Shown here one piece after another: positions 45,193 to 52,713 of a DNA stretch of 64,000 nucleotides. The notes beneath the pieces are model-generated. The model had not been told where the DNA came from. It saw only the letters and a list, made by a program, of their open reading frames with translations, and did no database searches. This DNA comes from Prevotella sp. (GTDB lineage: Bacteria; Bacteroidota; Bacteroidia; Bacteroidales; Dysgonomonadaceae). Position numbers and translations under genes: made by a program. Numbering within the stretch: the stretch's first letter is position 1; each line of letters opens with the position of its first letter. Location: NCBI GenBank assembly GCA_031285625.1, contig JAITVV010000073.1, forward strand, positions 50,357 to 114,356. Direction: 5' to 3'.

Positions 45193-46179
45193 ATGAAATT
45201 GTATCTGATTATATTATCTTTCCTTTACTGTTGCATCGCAGATGCACAGTTGATCGATGGTACTCCTCGTGATACAACTTTTACTGTACATAGTGCTTAT
45301 ATCAAAGAGCAGAAAAAGCGCCCTTATATCGAAATTGTAAAACCGCGACTACCAAAGAATGTAAAAGCGACTGAAAATATACACTATTCTAATCCTATAC
45401 CAAACCGTCACCTTAACCTCAATATATACAGACCTGATGATGAATGTAAATATCCTGCCCTACTGATGGTACATGGAGGCGGATGGAGTTCAGGTAATTT
45501 ATCCATGCAGATTCCGATGGCACAACAAATTGCTTCCAAAGGATATGTAACAATTCCTGTCGAATATCGTTTATCACCCGAAGCCTTATACCCTGCTGCC
45601 ATTTATGATTTGAAAACAGCTATACGCTGGATTCGGGCAAATGCTGATGAATATGGAATAGACACAGCTAAAATTGCAATATCCGGTTGTTCATCAGGAG
45701 GACATTTAGCTATGTTTATTGGCATGACAAATTTCCGACCGGAGTTTGAAGTAAAAAATGAATATGCAGAATATCAGAGCAATGTACATGCAGTGATTAA
45801 CATAGATGGTATCTCCGATTTCTCTACCGACGAACTGACCGCTGCACAGGAATCATTAAGCAAGAATAAGATTCCGGCATCCATAAAATGGTTGGGTGCA
45901 ACATATGAAGAAAATAAAGACAAATGGGAAGATGCATCACCTGTTAATCATATAACAAGTAATTCCGCCCCTGTATGTTTTATTAATAGTTCAATACCTC
46001 GTTTCCATGCAGGGCGTGATGAAGCCATAAAGAATTTATCACTATATAATATCTATACTGAGGTTCATACATTGGATGATACACCTCACCCATTCTGGCT
46101 ATTTTCGCCATGGTTTGATACCACCGTAAACTACATGGTAAGTTTTATGGATAAGGCATTGAAAATGAAAACAATATAA
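45193..46179 (+). CDS. alpha/beta-hydrolase esterase of the pectin locus
   Basis: The protein has 328 residues with a signal peptide (about 1-18, CCIADAQ). HGGGWSSG forms the oxyanion hole, GCSSGGHLA carries the nucleophile Ser, and HTLDDTPHPFWLF supplies the catalytic His. This pattern is typical of the BD-FAE/hormone-sensitive-lipase-like esterases that remove acetyl or feruloyl groups from plant polysaccharides. Its place after CE8, CE12 and GH43 suggests action on pectin side chains, where ferulate on arabinan or acetyl on galacturonan are candidates. It is the last enzyme gene before the operator-controlled uxaC operon. Confidence 0.8.
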   Translation: MKLYLIILSFLYCCIADAQLIDGTPRDTTFTVHSAYIKEQKKRPYIEIVKPRLPKNVKATENIHYSNPIPNRHLNLNIYRPDDECKYPALLMVHGGGWSSGNLSMQIPMAQQIASKGYVTIPVEYRLSPEALYPAAIYDLKTAIRWIRANADEYGIDTAKIAISGCSSGGHLAMFIGMTNFRPEFEVKNEYAEYQSNVHAVINIDGISDFSTDELTAAQESLSKNKIPASIKWLGATYEENKDKWEDASPVNHITSNSAPVCFINSSIPRFHAGRDEAIKNLSLYNIYTEVHTLDDTPHPFWLFSPWFDTTVNYMVSFMDKALKMKTI

Positions 46180-46263
46180 TTATGAATGTTTTAAAACATT
46201 TTTTCAATCACAAAAGCAAAACAAATAGTTGATATACAACAAACTAGCGAAACAATAAAAAAT

Positions 46264-46281
46264 TATGTGTGCGCACACATA
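46264..46281. promoter_or_regulatory. operator 1 of the uxaC operon (18-base palindrome)
   Basis: TATGTGTGCGCACACATA is a perfect palindrome with a CG centre, the style of LacI-family operators. It ends at the -33 element of the promoter at 46281. Confidence 0.7.
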
Positions 46282-46311
46282 TTGTTTTAATATAAGAAAT
46301 AAGTATATTTG
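46281..46311 (+). promoter_or_regulatory. promoter of the uxaC operon
   Basis: ATTG (46281-46284) and TATATTTG (46304-46311) are separated by 19 bases, a full match to the Bacteroidota layout. It is bracketed by palindromic operators on both sides. Transcription would start near 46318, about 60 bases before uxaC. Confidence 0.7.
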
Positions 46312-46320
46312 TATATTAGT

Positions 46321-46334
46321 TGTGTGCGCACACA
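46321..46334. promoter_or_regulatory. operator 2 of the uxaC operon (14-base palindrome)
   Basis: TGTGTGCGCACACA repeats the core of operator 1 exactly. It lies ten bases after the -7 box, at the expected transcription start, a position from which a bound repressor would block initiation. Confidence 0.7.
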
Positions 46335-46377
46335 CAATTTACAATTAGAATGAAATAAACATATAATATATACAATC

Positions 46378-47784
46378 ATGAAACACTTTCTAGACGATAA
46401 TTTTGTACTGCAAAACGAAACAGCTAAACAACTATATCATGAGCATGCCAAGTCGTTACCAATCATAGATTACCATTGTCACCTTGATCCCAAGATGATT
46501 GCAGAAGATCATCAATTCGATAACCTGGGTGAAATATGGCTGGGAGGCGATCATTATAAATGGCGTGCTATGCGTACAAATGGTGTCGATGAAAGATTCT
46601 GTACAGGAAAAGATACCAGCGATTGGGAGAAATTTGAAAAATGGGCGGAGACCGTCCCTTATACGATGCGCAATCCACTTTATCACTGGACACATCTGGA
46701 ATTAAAAACAGCCTTTGGTGTAACCAAACTACTAAAACCAGAAACAGCACGTGAAATATTTGATGAATGTACAGCAAAACTTCGCACACCGGAGTTTTCA
46801 GCACGGGGATTGATGAAGCGTTACAATGTTGAAACAGTTTGTACAACAGACGACCCTATAGATACGCTTGAATACCATCTTTCGCTCAAGAAAGAAGGCT
46901 TTGAGATAAAAGTCCTTCCAACATGGCGTCCTGACAAGGCAATGGCCGTTGAAATTCCGGATGTATTCAGAGCATATGTAGAAAAATTATCAGAAGTATC
47001 CAATGTTCCTATCAGCAACTATGCAGACCTGATTGCAGCACTTCGCAAGCGCCATGATTTCTTTGCCAGTGTGGGTTGTAAATTATCAGACCATGGTATT
47101 GAAGAATTCTATGCAGAAGATTATACACAGAATGAGATAGATGCTATTTTCAATAAAGTATACGGTGGAAAAGAGTTGACACAAGAAGAAATCATAAAAT
47201 TCAAGTCAGCGATGTTAGTCGAAGGTGCCATCATGGACTGGGAAAAGGGTTGGACACAACAATTCCATTATGGGGCCATCCGTAATAATAATACACGCCT
47301 GTTTAAACAATTAGGGCCTGATACAGGTTTTGATTCTATAGGAGATTTTACTGTTGCAAAAGCAATGTCTAAATTTCTGAACAGATTAGACACTGATAAT
47401 AAATTAGCAAAAACAATAATATATAATCTCAATCCGAGAGATAATGATTTACTGGCAACCATGATAGGTAATTTCCAGGATGGTTCTGTTGCTGGAAAGA
47501 TCCAGTTCGGTTCGGGCTGGTGGTTCCTCGACCAAAAAACCGGTATGGAAGCTCAGATAAATTCGTTATCAAATCTTGGATTATTAAGTCGTTTTGTAGG
47601 TATGTTGACAGACTCGCGTAGTTTCTTATCCTACCCACGCCACGAATATTTCCGTCGCATATTATGTAATCTGATAGGTACAGATGTTGAACAAGGATTA
47701 CTTCCTTCATCGGAACTTCCTTTCCTTGGTAAATTGGTGGAAAATGTATCCTATTATAATGCGAAGGAGTTTTTTAAATTCTAA
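46378..47784 (+). CDS. uxaC: glucuronate/galacturonate isomerase (UxaC)
   Basis: The protein has 468 residues, the usual UxaC length. It starts with HFLDDNFVLQNETAKQLYHE and the metal-site-like DYHCHLDP (His33, His35) of the amidohydrolase-related fold. VCTTDDPIDTLEYH, KVLPTWRPDKAM, GSGWWFLDQKTGMEAQ and LTDSRSFLSYPRHEYFRR are all UxaC segments. It converts D-galacturonate to D-tagaturonate (and glucuronate to fructuronate). Substrate comes from GH28 and the transporter, product goes to UxaB. It is the first gene of the operator-controlled operon; kduI follows after 25 bases. Confidence 0.95.
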   Translation: MKHFLDDNFVLQNETAKQLYHEHAKSLPIIDYHCHLDPKMIAEDHQFDNLGEIWLGGDHYKWRAMRTNGVDERFCTGKDTSDWEKFEKWAETVPYTMRNPLYHWTHLELKTAFGVTKLLKPETAREIFDECTAKLRTPEFSARGLMKRYNVETVCTTDDPIDTLEYHLSLKKEGFEIKVLPTWRPDKAMAVEIPDVFRAYVEKLSEVSNVPISNYADLIAALRKRHDFFASVGCKLSDHGIEEFYAEDYTQNEIDAIFNKVYGGKELTQEEIIKFKSAMLVEGAIMDWEKGWTQQFHYGAIRNNNTRLFKQLGPDTGFDSIGDFTVAKAMSKFLNRLDTDNKLAKTIIYNLNPRDNDLLATMIGNFQDGSVAGKIQFGSGWWFLDQKTGMEAQINSLSNLGLLSRFVGMLTDSRSFLSYPRHEYFRRILCNLIGTDVEQGLLPSSELPFLGKLVENVSYYNAKEFFKF

Positions 47785-47809
47785 AGATCAATATTTTAAA
47801 ATAAAAACA

Positions 47810-48652
47810 ATGAAAACAATTATTGAAGAACGTTGGGGTACACATCCCGATGACGTAAAGAAGTATGACACGTCCCAATTACGAAAAGAATTCCTTGTGA
47901 AAAGGCTTTTCGAACCAGACTGCGTACTAATGACTTATACACACAACGACCGCCTTATAATAGGTGGAGCATTACCTGTAAAAGAATCATTAAAGTTAGA
48001 AACAGTAGACCTTATCCGCTCTGAATATTTCTGTGAAAGAAGAGAGTTAGGCATCATCTGTATCGAAGGCGAAGGTGTTGTCACCGTAGATGGTAAAGAC
48101 TATAACATGGGCTTCAAAGATGCTATTTATGTAGGGCGCGGAAGCAAAGAAGTTGTTTTCAAAAGCAATAGCGCTTTCAATCCGGCTAAATATTATTTCG
48201 CATCATCGCCTGCTCATAAAGAATACCCGACAGCACAAATTACGGCTGAGATGCGCCGTACCCGTGACCTGGGAGCTCCGGCAACATCTAATGAACGCTT
48301 ACTCAATCAACTTATCCTAAGCGAGATAGTACCTTGCTGTCAGCTACAGATGGGTATGACCGAGCTAAAAGAAGGCAGCGTATGGAATACAATGCCTCCA
48401 CATACACATTCCCGACGCATGGAAGCATATTTCTATTTTAAAGTACCTGCAGGGCAAGCCGTATGTCACTTTATGGGACAACCACAGGAAACACGCCATA
48501 TTTTTATGGGAAATGAACAAGCTGTAATCTCTCCGTCATGGTCGATTCATTCTGCTGCCGGAACAAGCAATTATACCTTTATATGGGCAATGTGTGGAGA
48601 AAACCTTGATTATGATGATATGGACACTTTTACTGCAGACAAATTACGTTAA
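47810..48652 (+). CDS. kduI: 5-keto-4-deoxyuronate isomerase (KduI)
   Basis: The protein has 280 residues from the ATG at 47810 (MKTIIEERWGTHPDD); the frame is open further upstream into uxaC, but the longer version would overlap that gene by 101 bases and has no family match. YFCERRELGIICIEGEG and VGRGSKEVVF mark the N-terminal half, and MPPHTHSRRMEAYFYF holds the zinc-binding His/His/Glu set of the cupin fold. It converts 5-keto-4-deoxyuronate, formed spontaneously from unsaturated uronate, to 2,5-diketo-3-deoxygluconate for KduD. Confidence 0.96.
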   Translation: MKTIIEERWGTHPDDVKKYDTSQLRKEFLVKRLFEPDCVLMTYTHNDRLIIGGALPVKESLKLETVDLIRSEYFCERRELGIICIEGEGVVTVDGKDYNMGFKDAIYVGRGSKEVVFKSNSAFNPAKYYFASSPAHKEYPTAQITAEMRRTRDLGAPATSNERLLNQLILSEIVPCCQLQMGMTELKEGSVWNTMPPHTHSRRMEAYFYFKVPAGQAVCHFMGQPQETRHIFMGNEQAVISPSWSIHSAAGTSNYTFIWAMCGENLDYDDMDTFTADKLR

Positions 48653-48698
48653 GCAGTAACATTATCTCAGAACATATTTATAATCAAACCAGAAAGAA

Positions 48699-49853
48699 AT
48701 GAAAAAGATATTTTACTTAATTATAGCAACTGTTTTCATGCTTTCGTGTTCGACTAAAGAGGCAAAGGTAACTATAGAGAATACCAGCAACTTTGATCGT
48801 TTAACAGAACTTGTGGAAATACCTATAGACAGTATTAAAGACAAAAAATCTGTTACAGATAGTTTAGTCTACCATGTTCAAACTGAAGACGGAGTAATAA
48901 TTCCATCACAAGTAACCTATGACAGGAAGATTATATTCCAACCTCAGTTGAAAGCCAACGAAACTAAATCTTTTATTATCACAACAGGCGATCCTCAGGA
49001 TTTCGAAGCAAAAACATACGGACGTTTCATTACTGAACGTAAAGATGATTTTGCATGGGAAAATGACCGTGTTGCATTCCGTATCTATGGGCCTGCATTA
49101 ATTGAAATAGATGGTCCCAGCAACGGCATTGATATATGGTATAAACGTACCAACGACCTTATTATAGACAAATGGTACAAGGACGATCTGGCCGGTGTTG
49201 CATCATACCATGACGATCATGGCGAAGGCCTCGATGATTACAAAGTTGGCCGTACTCTGGGTGCAGGTGCAATGGCTCCATATGTAAACAACAAATTGTG
49301 GCTGAATGAAAATTTTATATCAGAAGAGCTATTAGATAATGGCCCTTTGCGTACAACATTTAAGCTTACTTACAAAGATATGGATGTAGATGGTAAGACT
49401 GTTGCCGAAAACCGTACGATCTCTTTAGATGCAGGTTCTCAATTTTCAAAAATAGTTCAGGCTTATACTATCAAAGAGCCTATGACTGTTGCTGCAGGAA
49501 TTGTAAAAAGGGAAACAGGGGATTCCATTATCGCTTCTGTAGATAAAGGATATATCGTTTATGCAGAACCAAAAACTGATAAGGTATCTGGTATTTATTT
49601 AGGGCTTGTTTTTCCACAAGGTATTAATGAAAGTAAAACAGATACCTATGATGTTCTAAATGCAAAATCAAACAAAAAAGATACATACTCTCATGTACTC
49701 GCTATTGCGACCCAACAACCAAATATTCCGGTAACTTATTATGCAGGTTATGGCTGGTCTCAATTTGGATTTCCTACTGTTGCAGATTTCGAGAAATATA
49801 TTCAAAACTTTTCAGAAGAACTTAAACAACCATTAATAATAAAATATAAATAA
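48699..49853 (+). CDS. DUF4861 lipoprotein (second copy)
   Basis: The protein has 384 residues. The lipoprotein signal ends at Cys17 (FMLSC), followed by STKEAK, which lacks the acidic surface-export patch, so a periplasmic site is expected. WENDRVAFRIYGPA, DDYKVGRTLGAGAMAPY, SLDAGSQFSKIVQAY and YYAGYGWSQFGFPT agree with DUF4861 and with the first copy at 23739, though overall similarity is low. No catalytic signature is known to me. It lies 46 bases after kduI and 32 before kdgK, inside the operon for unsaturated-uronate use. I infer a periplasmic step on a uronate oligomer, possibly an undescribed hydrolase or binding protein. Confidence 0.72.
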   Translation: MKKIFYLIIATVFMLSCSTKEAKVTIENTSNFDRLTELVEIPIDSIKDKKSVTDSLVYHVQTEDGVIIPSQVTYDRKIIFQPQLKANETKSFIITTGDPQDFEAKTYGRFITERKDDFAWENDRVAFRIYGPALIEIDGPSNGIDIWYKRTNDLIIDKWYKDDLAGVASYHDDHGEGLDDYKVGRTLGAGAMAPYVNNKLWLNENFISEELLDNGPLRTTFKLTYKDMDVDGKTVAENRTISLDAGSQFSKIVQAYTIKEPMTVAAGIVKRETGDSIIASVDKGYIVYAEPKTDKVSGIYLGLVFPQGINESKTDTYDVLNAKSNKKDTYSHVLAIATQQPNIPVTYYAGYGWSQFGFPTVADFEKYIQNFSEELKQPLIIKYK

Positions 49854-49885
49854 CAAATACTAATTATTATACAAAGACTAAAACT

Positions 49886-50923
49886 ATGAAAAAAGTTGTC
49901 ACATTCGGGGAAATTATGCTACGCCTTGCAACTCCCGGATATCAGAGATTTATACAGTCAACCAACCTTAATGCCACATTTGGAGGAGGTGAAGCCAACG
50001 TTGCAGTTTCACTATCCAACTATGGTATTCCTACGGATTTTGTAACCCGGTTACCTAAAAATGATATAGCCGAGTGGTGTATCTCTGATTTGAGAAAATA
50101 CAATGTAGGAGTGAATAATATTCTCAGAGGAGGAGATCGTGTAGGTATCTATTTCCTTGAAACCGGAGCTGTAGCACGTGCCTCAAAGGTAGTATATGAC
50201 AGGGCAAACTCATCTATTGCCGATATAAAACCCGGAATGATCGACTGGAAAGAAGTCTTTAAAGATGCACAATGGTTTCATTGGACAGGAATCACTCCCG
50301 CTCTGTCCCAAGGTGCAGCAGATGCATGTCTGGAAGCTATAAAGGTTGCCAATGAAATGGGGGTAACAGTTTCGACTGACCTTAATTATCGTAAAAACCT
50401 ATGGAAATATGGCAAGACAGCTTCCGAGGTGATGCCGGCACTTGTTGAAGGGTGTGACATTATTTTAGGAAACGAAGAAGATGCGGAGAAGGTATTTGGC
50501 ATAAAACCCGAGGGCTTTGATGTAGCTCATACCGGAGGAGAAGTGAATGCCGCAGAATTTGAGTCGGTATGTACCCAAATGATGAAACGTTTTCCTCGTG
50601 CCAGTAAAGTAATAGTTACTCTTCGCGGTTCGATCAATGCAAACCATAACACATGGGGAGGATGTTTGTACTCGGATAAGCTTTATCAAAGTAAACGATA
50701 TGACATTACCCATATTGTAGACCGTGTAGGAGGAGGAGATTCGTTTATGGGAGGACTTATTTACGGACTTATCTCCTACCCTAGCGATGACCGGAAAGCA
50801 CTGGAGTTTGCTGTTGCGGCTTCTTGCCTGAAACACACTATATACGGGGATTTCAACCTTGTAACAGTTGCAGAAGTTGAAAACCTAATGAAGGGAGATG
50901 GATCAGGACGTGTTTCCAGATAA
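49886..50923 (+). CDS. kdgK: 2-keto-3-deoxygluconate kinase (KdgK)
   Basis: The protein has 345 residues of the PfkB/ribokinase fold. TFGEIMLRLATPGYQRFIQS is the typical KdgK start, TFGGGEANVAVSLSNYG is the substrate-binding glycine-rich segment, and DRVGGGDSFMGGLIYGL is the PfkB C-terminal motif with catalytic Asp285. It phosphorylates KDG to KDPG with ATP, joining the galacturonate branch (UxaA) and the lyase branch (KduD) at the same metabolite. The product is cut by KdgA encoded further downstream. The 219 bases that follow before kduD contain a separate promoter region. Confidence 0.95.
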   Translation: MKKVVTFGEIMLRLATPGYQRFIQSTNLNATFGGGEANVAVSLSNYGIPTDFVTRLPKNDIAEWCISDLRKYNVGVNNILRGGDRVGIYFLETGAVARASKVVYDRANSSIADIKPGMIDWKEVFKDAQWFHWTGITPALSQGAADACLEAIKVANEMGVTVSTDLNYRKNLWKYGKTASEVMPALVEGCDIILGNEEDAEKVFGIKPEGFDVAHTGGEVNAAEFESVCTQMMKRFPRASKVIVTLRGSINANHNTWGGCLYSDKLYQSKRYDITHIVDRVGGGDSFMGGLIYGLISYPSDDRKALEFAVAASCLKHTIYGDFNLVTVAEVENLMKGDGSGRVSR

Positions 50924-51013
50924 ATAGCTGTAATCCTGTTTCAGTAATTTTATCTATATAATAAAGATAAACAGTATTTTATAGAAGAAAAAGTAACACT
51001 ATAAAAACACCTG

Positions 51014-51040
51014 AAAAGTGTCACCTTTGTCACTTTTTAA
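51014..51040 (+). promoter_or_regulatory. kduD upstream GTGACA-repeat motif
   Basis: On the plus strand TGTCACCTTTGTCACTTTTT lies 103 bases before kduD. Its complement contains GTGACAAAGGTGACA, the same repeated motif as upstream of uxaA and at 11213. CACCTTTG is a one-sided match to the -7 box. AAAAGTG (51014-51020) and CACTTTT (51031-51037) also form inverted arms. Confidence 0.45.
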
Positions 51041-51142
51041 CAGAATAGCTACTGATTATTAATAATATAGATCATTCATAAGATGTTACTTTTATCGGTT
51101 ATATCTAAAATATTGATTCAGATTTTAAGAATAGAATAAAAA

Positions 51143-51928
51143 ATGATAAAAAATCAATTTTCGTTAGAAGGAAAAGTAGCCCTAATCACAGGAGGAACCT
51201 ATGGTATTGGTATGGCAATGGCTAAAGCTTTAGGAAGAGCAGGAGCCAAAATCGTATTCAATGCCAGAAGTAAAGACCAGATAGAAAAGGCTATTGAAGA
51301 CTATAAAGCAGATGGATTTGAAGTATACGGTTATCAATGTGATGTAACTGTAGAAGCACAGGTACAGGAAATGGTTGCTGATATATCGAAAAAAATAGGT
51401 GATGTAGATATTTTAGTAAATAATGCAGGAATCATTAAACGTATACCTGCACTGGAGATGTCTGTAGAAGAATTCAGCCAGGTAATAGACATAGACCTCA
51501 TAGGTCCCTTTATTGTATCTAAGGCTGTAGCTCCCGGAATGATAAAAAAAGGCTCCGGAAAAATCATCAATATCTGTTCTATGATGAGTGAACTGGGACG
51601 TGAAACAGTATCGGCCTATGCAGCAGCCAAAGGAGGACTGAAGATGCTTACCAAGAATCTGGCATGCGAATGGGCTGAACATAATATACAAGTAAATGGG
51701 ATAGGCCCCGGATATATTGCAACCCCTCAAACTGCCCCTTTACGTACGGCTGGACATCCGTTTAATGATTTCATTATATCCAAGACTCCGGCTGCTCGCT
51801 GGGGGACACCCGAAGATCTGGAAGGTCCGGTTGTATTCCTGGCTTCGCAGGCATCTGATTTTATTAACGGACACATATTATATGTAGACGGAGGTATACT
51901 TGCATATATTGGTAAACAACCAAAATAA
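51143..51928 (+). CDS. kduD: 2-deoxy-D-gluconate 3-dehydrogenase / 2,5-diketo-3-deoxygluconate reductase (KduD)
   Basis: The protein has 261 residues, a classical short-chain dehydrogenase. GGTYGIG (residues 17-23) is the NAD-binding turn, NNAGIIKR the NNAG motif, and the catalytic residues are Ser in NICSMMSE, Tyr159 and Lys163 (SAYAAAKGG). GTPEDLEGPVVFLAS and FINGHILYVDGG close the fold. KduD reduces 2,5-diketo-3-deoxygluconate from KduI to KDG. It starts a second short unit of the locus with kdgA and the transporter, and its 5' region carries a motif shared with uxaA. Confidence 0.92.
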   Translation: MIKNQFSLEGKVALITGGTYGIGMAMAKALGRAGAKIVFNARSKDQIEKAIEDYKADGFEVYGYQCDVTVEAQVQEMVADISKKIGDVDILVNNAGIIKRIPALEMSVEEFSQVIDIDLIGPFIVSKAVAPGMIKKGSGKIINICSMMSELGRETVSAYAAAKGGLKMLTKNLACEWAEHNIQVNGIGPGYIATPQTAPLRTAGHPFNDFIISKTPAARWGTPEDLEGPVVFLASQASDFINGHILYVDGGILAYIGKQPK

Positions 51929-51948
51929 TTTATAATTAATACTTAACA

Positions 51949-52009
51949 GCAAGTAGGTATGAAAACTAAAACCATTGTTTTTATTGATCTAAAAAACATA
52001 CCTGCTTGC
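51949..52009 (+). other. long-loop hairpin between kduD and kdgA
   Basis: GCAAGTAGGTATG (51949-51961) pairs with CATACCTGCTTGC (51997-52009), 13 base pairs with one G-U, around a 35-base A/T-rich loop. It has no T-tract after it, so it is not a simple terminator. It fills most of the 104-base gap and could be an mRNA-processing or dosage element, or a dispersed repeat. Confidence 0.55.
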
Positions 52010-52032
52010 CTGTTTGTAAAACTAACAGTTAG

Positions 52033-52707
52033 ATGGCACGATTTTCAAGAATAAAAGCCTGTCAGGTAATGGCAGAAACAGGAATGGTACCTGTATTTTA
52101 CCACAACGACCTGGAAACATCTAAACAAGTAATCAAGGCTTGTTATCAGGGAGGTGTAAGAGCATTTGAATTTACCAACAGGGGTGATTTTGCACATGAA
52201 ATATTTGGAGAACTGAATAAATGGGCAGCAAAAGAATGCCCGGATATGATATTGGGTATCGGATCGGTAGTAGATGCCGGTACTGCATCTTTGTTTTTAC
52301 AGCTTGGGGCCAATTTCGTTGTAGGTCCCCTATTAAATCCCGACATCTTCAAAGTGTGTAACCGTAGGCAAGTAGCGTATATTCCCGGTTGCGGATCTGT
52401 ATCCGAAATCGGTTACGCACAAGAGTTGGGTGCCGAGGTGGTGAAAGTATTTCCGGCAGGAAATGTCGGAGGCCCGTCATTTGTGAAGAATGTAAAAGCA
52501 CCGATGCCATGGTCGAGTATTATGGTAACAGGAGGTGTAGAACCTACCGAAGAAAATCTTACAAAATGGATTGATGCAGGTGTTACCTGTGTGGGTATGG
52601 GTTCAAACTTATTTCCCAAAGATGTGATTGCTGCAAAAGACTGGGGTAAGATAACACTAATGTGCAAAGATGCACTTGCAATAATAGCAAAAGCGAAAAC
52701 TAAATAA
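52033..52707 (+). CDS. kdgA: KDPG/KHG aldolase (KdgA)
   Basis: The protein has 224 residues of the class I 2-keto-3-deoxy-phosphogluconate aldolase family. Glu46 in RAFEFTNRG and the Schiff-base Lys138 in [13 protein letters not shown] are present, and [17 protein letters not shown] forms the phosphate-binding loop. It cleaves KDPG to pyruvate and glyceraldehyde-3-phosphate, completing the pectin route. It also resembles the KHG aldolase activity of Eda. The stop lies six bases before the transporter start, so the two are cotranscribed. Confidence 0.94.
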   Translation: MARFSRIKACQVMAETGMVPVFYHNDLETSKQVIKACYQGGVRAFEFTNRGDFAHEIFGELNKWAAKECPDMILGIGSVVDAGTASLFLQLGANFVVGPLLNPDIFKVCNRRQVAYIPGCGSVSEIGYAQELGAEVVKVFPAGNVGGPSFVKNVKAPMPWSSIMVTGGVEPTEENLTKWIDAGVTCVGMGSNLFPKDVIAAKDWGKITLMCKDALAIIAKAKTK

Positions 52708-52713
52708 AAATCT

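Noticed and set aside
47684-47809. Longer KduI overlapping the uxaC end
   Set aside because: The 42 extra residues are an out-of-frame reading of uxaC; KduI proteins begin at MKTIIEERWG.
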